Both the position numbers and the translations under genes were made by a program. Shown piece after piece: positions 35,861-47,644 of a stretch of 64,000 nt of DNA. Where the stretch lies: the NCBI RefSeq assembly GCF_900010755.1, contig NZ_CZJT01000103.1, forward strand, positions 124,001-188,000. The letters are read 5' to 3'. The stretch comes from Paeniglutamicibacter antarcticus. GTDB taxonomy: Bacteria > Actinomycetota > Actinomycetes > Actinomycetales > Micrococcaceae. Position 1 is the first letter of the stretch. Every line of letters starts with the position of its first letter. The notes beneath the pieces are model-generated. The model was not told the origin of the DNA and made no database searches. It was given only the letters and a program-made list of their open reading frames with translations.

Positions 35861-36433
35861 TTAGGAAAGGGTGAAAGGAGTCTTTGACGGCAGCGGGTGT
35901 GCCAGCTTGAGGTTCTCCGGTGCGTCGAATGGCGCGGTGGCGATGGAAAGCTTGGTGAAGTCGAGCTTTGCCTCACGCAGGCAGGTCTTGATCGCGGAAA
36001 CAGCCCTCTTGGGCTCCGGGGAAAGGATGCGGATGTTCAGCTTGCGCGGCGCGTAGTCCGAGGACTCCACGGTGCCCAGGCCACGCCAGGCCAGGTGGCC
36101 GGTCAGGTATTCCTTGGCGGTGGTTTCAAGGTACTTGTCGCGGTCGGTTCCGGCGGCTGACTTCAGCGAGTACTGCACGATGACCCAGTGCTGGTCGGCA
36201 TCGGTCAGGGTCTTGAAGCCGTCTGCTTCACACTGTTCGATGAACGCATCAAGCAGGCCGGCCGCGATGGCAGCGGTGACGTCCTTGGCGGTTTCGGTCT
36301 CGGACTGGTGCCCGACGACGCCGTGGTTGACGACGAACTGGCCCAACTCCTCACCCTCGTATTCCGAGAACCAAGCCTCGCGGAAATTCAGGGTGCCGTC
36401 TTCGTCGCGGCGGTATGTGCGGACAATAGCCAT
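35861..36433 (-). CDS. Conserved-looking hypothetical protein
   Basis: A 190-residue soluble protein with no family I can name. It starts MAIVRTYRRDEDGTLNFREAW and is moderately acidic, with predicted mixed alpha/beta content and no signal peptide or membrane segment. FTKLSIATAPFDAPENL near the C-terminus is a distinctive stretch. The ribosome site AAAGGAG is well placed about seven bases before the ATG. It follows the DUF402 gene by 13 bases on the same strand and ends at a strong terminator. It is therefore probably the last gene of the dxs-DUF402 transcript. Confidence 0.65.
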   Translation of the reverse strand: MAIVRTYRRDEDGTLNFREAWFSEYEGEELGQFVVNHGVVGHQSETETAKDVTAAIAAGLLDAFIEQCEADGFKTLTDADQHWVIVQYSLKSAAGTDRDKYLETTAKEYLTGHLAWRGLGTVESSDYAPRKLNIRILSPEPKRAVSAIKTCLREAKLDFTKLSIATAPFDAPENLKLAHPLPSKTPFTLS

Positions 36434-36446
36434 GTGTGTTGCTCCT

Positions 36447-37049
36447 TTAGCGGGATGTTGCGTCAGAATACGCGGCGCGGCCGCGGGTAAACCATTGGTT
36501 CATGGTGTCGTCAAAGGGCGGGTGCCCGCTGCCAACCAATTCCAGAAGTGCGTGTGCCTCGTTTTCGATGGAGGCCACCAATTCCTTGGGGTACGCCATG
36601 CGTGCCGAATGTTCGGCGAATTCATCCTCATCATCGACGAATACGCCGCGGGCCCGGGAATCCACGACGTCCAGGTCCATGTCCACCGAGTTCACTTCCC
36701 AACCCCCGCGGGCCAGCGCACGCCAGCCGATGTGTGAGGACAAATCGAGGTAAATACGGAAATCCTCGGCGGCCGGGTCGTCGTAGAACGTGCCAAGCCA
36801 GTATCCGGTGCGGGGCACCAGGCAGACTGCATCGGTGTCGGCCCAGTGGCCGTGGCCGGGCCGTGAGACAAGGGAGCCGGCCGGCTGGTAGACCCAGTGG
36901 CCGTGCACGTCATGGCCCAGGTAGTATCCGGGAACCACCCAATGGGGTTGCCCGTCATACTTCCAGGCGCGTGCAACCACCATGTCGCCGGCTTGTGCAC
37001 CGAGCGGTTCGCGCGGAAGATCGGCGGGAATCACCGGGGCCGGTTTCAT
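36447..37049 (-). CDS. DUF402 domain-containing protein
   Basis: A 200-residue protein of the DUF402 (FomD-like) family, whose characterised members are metal-dependent nucleotide or phosphonate-nucleotide hydrolases. The signature acidic segment is [28 protein letters not shown], followed by DDEDEFAEH, which supplies metal ligands in the family. The start at 37047-37049 shares ATGA with the dxs stop, so translation is coupled to dxs. It lies 13 bases before the next unknown gene. A role in nucleotide or isoprenoid metabolism beside dxs is only suggested by position. Confidence 0.82.
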   Translation of the reverse strand: MKPAPVIPADLPREPLGAQAGDMVVARAWKYDGQPHWVVPGYYLGHDVHGHWVYQPAGSLVSRPGHGHWADTDAVCLVPRTGYWLGTFYDDPAAEDFRIYLDLSSHIGWRALARGGWEVNSVDMDLDVVDSRARGVFVDDEDEFAEHSARMAYPKELVASIENEAHALLELVGSGHPPFDDTMNQWFTRGRAAYSDATSR

Positions 37050-39013
37050 AGCTGCGGGATCTGTCCGGTCGGCAGGTCCTGGCCCGGCAATGGCCGGGCG
37101 AAGGGAACCTTGGTTCCCAGCACCTGGGCCAGGGTATCGTTGGCGATCTGAGCGGCGGTCAGTCCCACACGTGCCATGACCTCGCCACGGGTTCCGTGGG
37201 CCAGGAACTCGGTGGGCAGCCCCACCTCGTTCAGGGCGGTGTCCACGCCGGCTGCACGCATCTCCTGGCGGATCCGTGAACCCACGCCGCCGGCGCGCAC
37301 GCCGTCTTCTACGCAAACCACGATCCGGTGGCGGGCGGCCAAGCCGATGATTGAGCGTGGTACCGGGAGCACCCAACGAGGATCAACCACGGTGACGGTG
37401 ATGCCCTGGGAGTGCAGGCGGCCGGCAACGTCAAGGCAGAGTTCGCTCATGGCGCCGACCGAGACGATCAGCACGTCGCGTTCCTCGCCGTCACCGAGCT
37501 TGGCCAGCACTTCAACGCCGTCATGCAGGCGCTGCAGGGCCACGATTTCCGGCCCGACCTCACCCTTGGAGAAGCGGACAACTGTCGGCGCATCCTTGAT
37601 GGCGACTGCTTCGCGCAATTCTTCGCGCAGGCGCACAGCATCACGCGGGGCCGCCAGGTGCATGCCCGGGATGATTTGCATCAGGGCCATGTCCCACATG
37701 CCGTGGTGGCTTGGCCCATCCGGTCCGGTCACCCCTGCACGGTCAAGGATGATGGTGACCCCCGCCTTGTGCAGGGCCACGTCCATCAGCAGCTGGTCGA
37801 AGGCGCGGTTCAGGAAGGTCGCGTAGATGCAGACCACCGGGTGCAGGCCGCCAAAGGCAAGACCGGCGGCCGAGGTCATGGCATGCTGCTCGGCAATACC
37901 GACGTCAAGCACGCGGTCCGGGTGGCGCTCGGCCATGGTCTTGAGGCCCACCGGCTGCAACATGGCACCGGTGATGGCCACGATGTCCTGGCGCTCGTCG
38001 GCGATCTCGGCGATTTCCTCACCGAAGACCGAGGTCCAGGAACGCGCCGAGGCCTTCTTCAGCGGTTCGCCGGTCTGCGGGTCGATCACGCCCACCGCGT
38101 GGAACTGGTCGGCCTCGTCGGCGCGGGCCGGTGCGTAGCCGCGGCCCTTTTCGGTGAGCACGTGCACCAGCACCGGGCCACAGAAGTTCTTCGCCTGCTG
38201 GAGGGCTTCCTCGACGGCCAGCTGGTTGTGCCCGTCAATGGGGCCAATGTATTTCATGCCCAGGTCTTCGAAGAGACCCTGCGGGGCCCACCAATCCTTG
38301 ACGCCCTTCTTGGTGGCGTGCAGGGACTTGTAGGCGAACTGGCCCACGGCGCCGGAGTCCTTGAGCCGGACCTTGAGCTTGTCCATGGTGTTTTCGTAGG
38401 CCGGCAGGGTGCGGAACTTGTCTACCTGGCGGCGCAGACCGGCCAACTGGTCGGCGAGGCCGCCAATGGTCGGTGCGTAGGAGCGGCCGTTGTCGTTCAC
38501 GACAATGACCACGCGACGATCCTTGTCGGCTGCGATGTTGTTGACAGCTTCCCAGGCCATGCCGCCGGTCAGTGCGCCGTCCCCGACCAGGGCGACGACA
38601 TGTCGGTCGGCTTCCCCGGTGAGCTTGCGGGCGCGGGAAATTCCGTCGGCCCAGGACAGCGAGGAGGATGCGTGTGAGGATTCGACGATGTCGTGCACGG
38701 ATTCGGCGCGCTCGGGGTAGCCGGAGAGACCGCCCTGCTGGCGCAACGTGGAGAAATCCTTACGCCCGGTGACGAGCTTGTGCACGTAGGACTGGTGCCC
38801 GGTGTCGAAGATGATTGAATCGCGCGGGGAATCGAAGATCCGGTGGATGCCAAGGGTCAGCTCGACGACCCCGAGATTGGGGCCCAAGTGCCCGCCGGTT
38901 CGCGCGACGTTGTCGATAAGGAACGTCCGGATTTCTTCGGCCAATTGGCGCATTTCAACCATGGTCAAACCCTGCAGATCGCGTGGTTCGTTAATGGCCT
39001 GAAGCAATGACAC
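37046..39013 (-). CDS. dxs: 1-deoxy-D-xylulose-5-phosphate synthase
   Basis: Dxs condenses pyruvate and glyceraldehyde 3-phosphate with thiamine diphosphate, the entry step of the MEP isoprenoid pathway. The 655-residue protein has [13 protein letters not shown] near the start, the ThDP/Mg motif [16 protein letters not shown], and [15 protein letters not shown] in the pyrimidine-binding domain, followed by the transketolase C-terminal domain. All family motifs are intact. Its stop overlaps the DUF402 start by four bases. The 197-base upstream gap separates it from the divergent arsC-like gene. Confidence 0.96.
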   Translation of the reverse strand: MSLLQAINEPRDLQGLTMVEMRQLAEEIRTFLIDNVARTGGHLGPNLGVVELTLGIHRIFDSPRDSIIFDTGHQSYVHKLVTGRKDFSTLRQQGGLSGYPERAESVHDIVESSHASSSLSWADGISRARKLTGEADRHVVALVGDGALTGGMAWEAVNNIAADKDRRVVIVVNDNGRSYAPTIGGLADQLAGLRRQVDKFRTLPAYENTMDKLKVRLKDSGAVGQFAYKSLHATKKGVKDWWAPQGLFEDLGMKYIGPIDGHNQLAVEEALQQAKNFCGPVLVHVLTEKGRGYAPARADEADQFHAVGVIDPQTGEPLKKASARSWTSVFGEEIAEIADERQDIVAITGAMLQPVGLKTMAERHPDRVLDVGIAEQHAMTSAAGLAFGGLHPVVCIYATFLNRAFDQLLMDVALHKAGVTIILDRAGVTGPDGPSHHGMWDMALMQIIPGMHLAAPRDAVRLREELREAVAIKDAPTVVRFSKGEVGPEIVALQRLHDGVEVLAKLGDGEERDVLIVSVGAMSELCLDVAGRLHSQGITVTVVDPRWVLPVPRSIIGLAARHRIVVCVEDGVRAGGVGSRIRQEMRAAGVDTALNEVGLPTEFLAHGTRGEVMARVGLTAAQIANDTLAQVLGTKVPFARPLPGQDLPTGQIPQL

Positions 39014-39210
39014 GGAGGCGGTCCTTTCGAAATGACAAATACCCGCTTAATCTTACCGCTCCGGGTTTGCCCATGGGGCACCATAGCGATACATACAACA
39101 GTGGCGCGGGGCACCCTATGCTGGCCAACCGTGCACCACACACCTTTTGCTACGTAAGATCGGGAGGTATCGGCAGTTAGTTTCCCCGCACAGATTGAGA
39201 AATAATCCCC

Positions 39211-39666
39211 ATGAACACGGCCAACGATTCGCAGCAACCAACCATTCTTTTTGTTTGCAATACCAATGGTGGCAAATCCCAGATGGCTGCGGCGCTCATG
39301 CGTCATGCCGCGGGCGATGCCGTGCGCGTGCAATCCGCGGGCCTGGTTCCGGCCCTGCACATCAATGAGCTGGCCGCCGAGGTAATCGAGGAAGTAGGCG
39401 CTGATATGCGTGCCGAGACCCCCACCGCGTTGACCGAAGAGATATTGCGGGCAGCTGACCGGGTCATTATCGTGGGCGAGGCCCAGGTGCCTGAGCTTTC
39501 GGGTGCCACCATGGAACGTTGGATTCCCACCGAGGCACCCGCGAAACTTGGCACCGACCGCGAACGAATGGGGTTCCTGCGTGATGACATAGCTGCCCGG
39601 ATTGCAACACTGAACTTGGCCGTTGGCCAGGCTGAAGCCGGTCCCTCCCCCTCGCGCAGCGCGTAG
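39211..39666 (+). CDS. arsC: Arsenate-mycothiol transferase-type low-molecular-weight phosphatase family protein
   Basis: A 151-residue protein of the LMW phosphatase fold. The P-loop reads C16-NTNGG-K22-S, so Lys stands where classical phosphatases have Arg (CX5R). The GGKSQMAAALM form is that of actinobacterial arsenate-mycothiol transferases, which join arsenate and mycothiol for reduction by mycoredoxin. GADMRAETP follows at about residue 63. No other ars genes (arsR, acr3) are nearby, so it is a lone resistance or house-keeping gene. The C-terminus has a short Pro/Ser tail. A phosphatase role is the alternative. Confidence 0.83.
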   Translation: MNTANDSQQPTILFVCNTNGGKSQMAAALMRHAAGDAVRVQSAGLVPALHINELAAEVIEEVGADMRAETPTALTEEILRAADRVIIVGEAQVPELSGATMERWIPTEAPAKLGTDRERMGFLRDDIAARIATLNLAVGQAEAGPSPSRSA

Positions 39667-39839
39667 TCGAGGGTCCGATAGGCACGTTCCTCGACACCCG
39701 GCCCCGCGGATTCAGATTCGGATTCGCCCCCTTTGCGCTGTCAGGCATCCTCCGCCGGCTGACCCACCGGTCAAGACCCCACACTGCAGCGGGGCAGGTG
39801 CACCTCCACCCCGGGACACAAACCAAAACGCCCCTTGGT

Positions 39840-40610
39840 TCAGCGTTTTGACCATCGACTCAAAAAGTTGCGTCCCAGGATCCTGTCGATGCTGACGTAA
39901 ATGTACCCGACCGCGATGAGGGATACGGAGAGACCAAGGAGCCACATCCCAACGCCTGGTAGACCAATTTTCTCGACGTTCATGAACGGGTATGGGTAAT
40001 GCACTCCCGGATAGAACTCGCCCCCGAGTCCGCCGTAGGTGAAAGCGAAAACCAAGTATGCGGCGGGAATCAGGGCCCAGCGCAGCGGGTCGGCCCATCG
40101 GAAGGAGCCCTTGGGTGTGAACAAGAGCCAATCGAGGCTGAACAGGCACGGTTTGATGATGTGGATGAGGTTGTCCGTCAGGGAAAACGGCGTGGAGTCA
40201 CCTGCCTGCTGGAAGGCCGCGGGCACCAGCACGATCAGGTAGATGAGCATCGTCACCGTGATTGACAGCATAACGGCTCCGCCCCACCGGGCCGACGGCG
40301 TCGAGGTGCCGCGGGCACCGTTGATTCGGTTATCACGGATCGTCCAGACGATAAGCAGCCCGATCCAGGCAAGGCACAACAGGTTACTCAGCACCGTATA
40401 GAAGAGGAAACTCTCCCAGCTCGGTTCCCGGGAAAGAACCCCGGAGATACGGACAACGCCGGTGACAACAACGACGAATGCAATCAAACGGAATGCAAGT
40501 GCCAACGGACGGGACCTCAACGCCGCTCTTCCACGGTTTGGGATCGAACGATCCCGGGGACGGACTGACGATGGTCGTTGCGCAAGTGCCTCAGGGATAG
40601 GTTGATTCAT
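39840..40610 (-). CDS. Pr6Pr family membrane protein
   Basis: A 256-residue integral membrane protein with about six or seven hydrophobic segments, which I recognise as the Pr6Pr (six-transmembrane, FAR-17a/AIG1-like) family. A basic N-terminal region of about 35 residues precedes the first segment. Conserved-looking pieces are FFLFYTVLSNLLCLA-type sequence near residue 70 and the loop GVHYPYPFMNVEK near residue 200. Some relatives hydrolyse lipids, but a function cannot be assigned here. It is flanked by ~170 bases without genes after arsC and an uncertain small frame upstream. It ends convergent with arsC. Confidence 0.78.
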   Translation of the reverse strand: MNQPIPEALAQRPSSVRPRDRSIPNRGRAALRSRPLALAFRLIAFVVVVTGVVRISGVLSREPSWESFLFYTVLSNLLCLAWIGLLIVWTIRDNRINGARGTSTPSARWGGAVMLSITVTMLIYLIVLVPAAFQQAGDSTPFSLTDNLIHIIKPCLFSLDWLLFTPKGSFRWADPLRWALIPAAYLVFAFTYGGLGGEFYPGVHYPYPFMNVEKIGLPGVGMWLLGLSVSLIAVGYIYVSIDRILGRNFLSRWSKR

Positions 40611-40625
40611 GATTGATACAAAAAT

Positions 40626-40952
40626 TTAGCGCAAGCAGTGTGTCCATTCCATGTGGTGCGACCCCGTGAAGAGACGCCAGGGGCTTGCCGGAGCAGGTGC
40701 CCGACAGCGTGCCCGCACGCGGGCCAGAGCTGCCGCCGTTACCGTGTTCAGGGCTTCATTCTCGGCCGGTCCACGTATTGGCATCTCGATCCAGCTACCC
40801 TCGAGTTCGCGCATGTGACGATCGAGGTCTGTGACGCGCTCCCACTCCCAGACGGAGGGCCGCACGGTAACAAGCGAGCAGTGCTTCCTCTGGTCTGCGA
40901 AGGTCATTTCTCTCGAGCGGTAGACCCTGGCCACCGCGATCACGACGACCAC
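40626..40952 (-). CDS. Small unrecognised open frame
   Basis: A 108-codon frame reading MTFADQRKHCSLVTVRPSVWEWER after a weak GTG/ATG start region, with DRHMRELEGSWIEMPIRGP in the middle. I recognise no family, and Arg-rich ends suggest decay or chance. A stop lies just upstream in frame. It sits in the 570-base stretch between the Pr6Pr gene and acnA, where the remainder (40953-41115) shows nothing further. It may be a gene remnant. Confidence 0.3.
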   Translation of the reverse strand: MVVVIAVARVYRSREMTFADQRKHCSLVTVRPSVWEWERVTDLDRHMRELEGSWIEMPIRGPAENEALNTVTAAALARVRARCRAPAPASPWRLFTGSHHMEWTHCLR

Positions 40953-41115
40953 GCGGCTGCATCAGCCCAAAAGCCTCGGTTCCGAGGGGCGCGCCCGGGT
41001 CGCTCAGGGATGTTTGTCATCGCGATGCCGCGCACGCAGGGCCGTTGGATCAATTCTTGCCGTGGGTAAGGCAGCGCCGTTCCACCAAGAAATTGCTGGT
41101 TAGTTTAGATACAGC

Positions 41116-41159
41116 GAGGGCGGGTTGGTCAAGGAGTTTTCCTTGACCAACCCGCCCTC
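41116..41159 (-). terminator. Terminator after acnA
   Basis: Perfect arms of 20 bases beginning GAGGGCGGGTTGG with a four-base loop, 22 bases after the acnA stop on the minus strand. No T-run follows, but the stem is very stable. Confidence 0.75.
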
Positions 41160-41180
41160 ACGAGCGTTGAACGCCGCTAA

Positions 41181-43886
<2,706 letters not shown>

Positions 43887-43938
43887 TGGGACTCCTCTCG
43901 CCAGATTCTCATCTTCGTTGCACGCGGGCATTCAATTC

Positions 43939-43958
43939 CAGTTAGGGAGTCCTAACTG
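43939..43958. promoter_or_regulatory. Palindromic operator candidate in the acnA leader
   Basis: The arms CAGTTAGG and CCTAACTG are perfect over eight bases around GAGT, about 53 bases upstream of the acnA ATG. The layout resembles the operator of the aconitase repressor AcnR (CAG...CTG ends, four-base centre, as I recall it). No TetR-type gene is adjacent. Confidence 0.6.
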
Positions 43959-44067
43959 AGTTTGTCATGCGTTGGTTCGCGGCAGAGCTATAGATAGTCT
44001 ATCCCCCACACGCGCCAAGACCCCGTTCGACCCGAAACTTTCGGGCTGAACGGAGTCACATCCACGA

Positions 44068-45420
44068 CTAGTGGCGCACGAAAAGGCCCACGGTTTCCAT
44101 GTGGTGGGTGTGCGGGTAAAGGTCAATTACATCAACCTCATTGAGGCGGAAACCGGCGGCAGTCAGATCCGCGGTGTCACGCGCAAAGGACGCAGGATCG
44201 CACGAGACATACGAAATCTTCTTGGCGCCCGAACGGACCATCGCGCCGATGGCAGTCTTGCCGGCACCCGTACGCGGCGGATCAAGCACAATCGAATCCA
44301 GCTTGGCCTTGCGCGTGTTCAGCTCGCGGGACAGCGTCTTTTCTACACGGCCCTGGGAAATAACTGCCTGCGGGAATTCGCGCAGGTTCTTCAACGCATC
44401 CTTGCTGGTGCCCGGGGCACCCTCAATGGACAGCAACATGCCGTCATCGCCGACGGCCTTGGCCAGCGGAGCGCTGAACAGGCCGGCACCTGCATACAGG
44501 TCGGCAACGCGGTTGCCGTAACCCGGGGCCAGCTGCGCCATGACGCGCTCAACCAGCGTGGCAGGTGCCAGACGGTGGATCTGCCAGAAACCCTCGCCGG
44601 TGATCCGGTAATCATGGCCGGAAACCGACTCCGAGAGCCAGGTGCGCCCGCGCAGGCGCTGCAGCTCGCCACGGCCATCGGCCACCGAGCCACCCACCTG
44701 GGTGACCGATGCTGCAGATGCCCACTCGGGCAGGCGCTTGGCCGCGCGACCGGCGGCACCTTCATGCGTGCCGTCCTCAATGAAGAGCACCAGCACCCCT
44801 GCTTCTTCACCGGAACCGACGGCAACCTCAATGCGGCTGATGCCCAGCAGCGGCAGTTCCCACAGCTTGAGCTCGTTGATCTTCGGGTGCGCCAGCGGCA
44901 TTTCCTTGATCGGGATCAGCACATCGGAGCGGAAGCCGCTCATGGCCAAACGACCCTTGGAATCAACGGCGAACGCCGTGCGCGTGCGCCAACCCAGGGC
45001 GTCTTCGCTCTCGCCCTCCGGGGCGCGAACGCCCGTGAAGCCGTGCTCTGCTGCGTCGATCTTGCCCAAGCGCTCCATCTGCTCGGCGAAAATCTGACCC
45101 TTCAGTTCACGCTGGTGCGCCAGGGAGATGTGGCCGAATTCGGCCCCGCCCACCGGAAGCACGCCGCGAGCGGCGGAACGCAATGAATCGGCAGCGTGCC
45201 AGAAGTGCGGGACTCGGTGCTCGGAGGCCTCGTGGACCTCAACGACGTCGCCGCGCCAGAAGCGCGACTTTTCACCCGAATCGCGCAGGGCAATGCTGAC
45301 TTCCTCCCCGGGGATACCGTGGCGGACAAAAATCACCCGGCCCTCGTGGCGGGCGACGCTGTGTCCGCCGTGGGCTGGTGCGCCGAGGCGCACTCGCAGG
45401 ATGTTTGTGTCGGTGCTCAT
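44068..45420 (-). CDS. Class I SAM-dependent RNA methyltransferase of the TrmA/RumA family
   Basis: The 450-residue protein has an N-terminal TRAM-like RNA-binding domain (about 1-65) and a C-terminal m5U methyltransferase domain. Motifs are VADLYAGAGLFSAPLA for SAM, LDPPRTGAGKTA, and the nucleophilic Cys407 in SYVSCDPASFARD with the late HTHHMETV catalytic-base region. No iron-sulfur CxxxC set of RumA is obvious in the first half. Targets are tRNA or rRNA uridines; which one is unresolved. I start at CAT 45418-45420 (MSTDTNILRVRL). It follows the permease gene by five bases, the arrangement I recall for Rv2689c-Rv2690c. Confidence 0.92.
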   Translation of the reverse strand: MSTDTNILRVRLGAPAHGGHSVARHEGRVIFVRHGIPGEEVSIALRDSGEKSRFWRGDVVEVHEASEHRVPHFWHAADSLRSAARGVLPVGGAEFGHISLAHQRELKGQIFAEQMERLGKIDAAEHGFTGVRAPEGESEDALGWRTRTAFAVDSKGRLAMSGFRSDVLIPIKEMPLAHPKINELKLWELPLLGISRIEVAVGSGEEAGVLVLFIEDGTHEGAAGRAAKRLPEWASAASVTQVGGSVADGRGELQRLRGRTWLSESVSGHDYRITGEGFWQIHRLAPATLVERVMAQLAPGYGNRVADLYAGAGLFSAPLAKAVGDDGMLLSIEGAPGTSKDALKNLREFPQAVISQGRVEKTLSRELNTRKAKLDSIVLDPPRTGAGKTAIGAMVRSGAKKISYVSCDPASFARDTADLTAAGFRLNEVDVIDLYPHTHHMETVGLFVRH

Positions 45421-45425
45421 GGGGT

Positions 45426-47462
45426 TCAATCTTTCGGGTTGGATACTGGCGGTACGGCAGGAATGGAGGTGCGGCCTTGGGAGGCAGCTTCGGTCGCTCC
45501 GCCAAAGGCGGCCGAATCCGAGGATGAGAGGCGCCACGGAACCGAGGCGACAACGACGCCCGGCTCGTAGTGCAGGCGGTTTTTGATACGCACCGCTGTT
45601 TGGTTGTGGACTAGTTGTTCCCACCAGCGTCCCACGACGTACTCGGGGATGTACACGACAATCAAATCACGTGGCGAATCCCTCTTGATTGAACGGATGT
45701 ATTCGATCAGCGGAGGCGAGATCTCGCGGTACGGGGAGGCTAGCACCGTGATGGGAACCGGGATGCCCAGGCGTTCCCATTCGGCGATGCTTGCTTCGGT
45801 CTGCTCGGAATCGGCATCAACCAGGATGGCGTCAAGCTTTGAGGGGCGTGAGGCACGTGCGAAGGCGACGGCACGCAACACCGGCTTGCGCACGGTGGAG
45901 ACCAGCACCAGGGCATGCACACGCGCCGGAAGCGCGGTGGGCGACTGCCCGGCATCCACGGCAAGTTCCTCATCCACTGAAACGTAGTGCCGGTGCAGCG
46001 AATCCATCAACGCAAAAAGCACCGCGATGCCAAGCACCGCCAGCCACGCACCGTGGATGAGCCTGGTGCCCAACACGATGACAAGCACCGCTGCGGTGAA
46101 CACGAAGCCCACCAGGTTCAGGATGCGCGAACGTTGGATGCGCGCACGCACGCGCTTGTCCGGGGTCATCGCCAGTTCGCGGCCCCAGTGCTTGATCATG
46201 CCCAGCTGGCTGAGCGTGAAGGAAACGAACACGCCCACCACGTAGAGCTGGATCAGCGTGGGCACGTGGGCGTCGAAAATCCAGATCAACGCGATGGCGG
46301 CAAAGGCAAGCGACAGGATGCCGTTGGAGAAGCCGAGCCGGTCTCCGCGGGTACGCAGCTGGCGCGGCAGGTAGCCGTCGGTGGCCAGGTGCGAGGCCAG
46401 GTTCGGGAACGAGTTGAAGGCGGTGTGCGAGGCCACGAGCAGCACGCCGACCGTGAGCAGCACGATGACAAAGAAGCCGATCGATCCCCCGCCAAAGATT
46501 GCGTGGGCAAGCTGCCCCAGCACCGGGTTCTGGATGTAGCCACCCGGGATCGGACCGCCCTCGAAGCTGAGCCCGCTGAGCGGGTCCTCAACCACGTGCA
46601 CGTTCACCGCACGGGCCAAATACATGGTTCCCAGGGTCAACGCCGCGGCAATCAGCCCCAACAGCAACAAGAGGGTTGCTGCATTGCGGGCCTTGGGCGC
46701 CGCCAGCGTGTGCACATTGGAGATCGGCACTTCCACGCCGGTCAACGCCGCGGATCCAGTGGAGAAGGCCCGCAAGACCAGCAGGACCCCTGCAAGACCG
46801 GTGAGCCCGTGCGGGTAGTCGGGATTCGGGACCACCTCAAACGCTGCACTCGGGGATTGGCCCAGGGTGCCGAGCATGGCAAAGATCCCGCCCAGGGCCA
46901 GCATGAGCAGCAGCGCACCGATAAACAAGTACACGGGAGCCGCATTGAAACGTTGTGACCGGCCACGGCCACGCAGGTTCAGCAACGTGAGAATGATGAC
47001 GCCCGCGGTGGCAATCCAGGCCTGTTTCCCGGCCAGCGAGGGGAAAGCCGCAATCACGTAGTGGGATGCCGAAGAAATCGACACGGCAACGGTGAGCACG
47101 AAGTCAACCAGCAGCGCCGCGGCAACCGTGGTTCCGGCACGCGGCCCCAGGTTTGTTGAGGCAATTTCGTAGTCCCCGCGCCCCGAAGGGTAGGCCTTCA
47201 CCGACTGCCGGTAAGAGGCAATGATCACGAACATGACCACCATGATCACGAGCCCCACCTGGGGCGAGATCGTCATGGCCGTCGCCCCGGCCAGCGCCAG
47301 GGTCAGCATCACCTCGTCGGGGGCATAGGCAATCGAGGACAGCGCCGAGGCGGAGAAGATGGGCAGGGCCATGCGTTTGCGAAGCGGCGCCTGCTTGAGA
47401 CGCTCGGTCCTAAACGGGCGCCCCACCAGAATCCGCTTAACCGCGTCGAGGAATGAAAGCAC
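45426..47462 (-). CDS. APC-superfamily permease of the KimA-like (potassium importer) type
   Basis: A 678-residue membrane protein with 11-12 hydrophobic segments (about 35-470) and a soluble C-terminal domain (about 480-678). The N-terminus KRILVGRPFRTERLKQAPLRKRMALP followed by SASALSSIAYAPDE closely parallels Bacillus KimA (KRFLIGKPL ... SSDALSSVAYGTE), a proton-coupled, high-affinity potassium importer regulated by c-di-AMP. SYRQSVKAYPSGRGDYEIA is another shared segment. Annotators often call it an amino-acid permease. Divergent ceoB/ceoC encode TrkA/RCK proteins, which supports potassium transport. The start MLSFLDAVKR is preceded by a 182-base regulatory gap. Confidence 0.82.
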   Translation of the reverse strand: MLSFLDAVKRILVGRPFRTERLKQAPLRKRMALPIFSASALSSIAYAPDEVMLTLALAGATAMTISPQVGLVIMVVMFVIIASYRQSVKAYPSGRGDYEIASTNLGPRAGTTVAAALLVDFVLTVAVSISSASHYVIAAFPSLAGKQAWIATAGVIILTLLNLRGRGRSQRFNAAPVYLFIGALLLMLALGGIFAMLGTLGQSPSAAFEVVPNPDYPHGLTGLAGVLLVLRAFSTGSAALTGVEVPISNVHTLAAPKARNAATLLLLLGLIAAALTLGTMYLARAVNVHVVEDPLSGLSFEGGPIPGGYIQNPVLGQLAHAIFGGGSIGFFVIVLLTVGVLLVASHTAFNSFPNLASHLATDGYLPRQLRTRGDRLGFSNGILSLAFAAIALIWIFDAHVPTLIQLYVVGVFVSFTLSQLGMIKHWGRELAMTPDKRVRARIQRSRILNLVGFVFTAAVLVIVLGTRLIHGAWLAVLGIAVLFALMDSLHRHYVSVDEELAVDAGQSPTALPARVHALVLVSTVRKPVLRAVAFARASRPSKLDAILVDADSEQTEASIAEWERLGIPVPITVLASPYREISPPLIEYIRSIKRDSPRDLIVVYIPEYVVGRWWEQLVHNQTAVRIKNRLHYEPGVVVASVPWRLSSSDSAAFGGATEAASQGRTSIPAVPPVSNPKD

Positions 47463-47568
47463 GATCCAAAGTTAGCCCGCTTTAACCCGTGCTGTCATAC
47501 ACCACACCGATAATTGTGAGGTGAGCAATCACGCACCCGTTGTATTTTCCGTGAAAGACTGAGCCGTT

Positions 47569-47625
47569 GGATCTCTGGCCTCACGGCCAGATCCATGAAC
47601 CACCGCAAAATTTTCGGTGGTTCAT
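47569..47625. promoter_or_regulatory. Two adjacent hairpins in the permease-ceoB gap
   Basis: The first is GGATCT-TGGCC / GGCC-AGATCC around TCAC (47569-47594), with one unpaired base. The second is ATGAACCACCG / CGGTGGTTCAT, perfect over 11 bases around CAAAATTTT (47595-47625). The second ends seven bases before the ceoB ribosome site, so it could control transcription or translation of the TrkA genes. It does not resemble a ydaO-type c-di-AMP riboswitch. Confidence 0.6.
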
Positions 47626-47644
47626 CACGTTGGAAGGCGGGCGC

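Noticed and set aside
47463..47644. ydaO-type c-di-AMP riboswitch before the KimA-like permease or ceoB
   Set aside because: The gap is too short and lacks the conserved ydaO core segments; only simple hairpins are seen.
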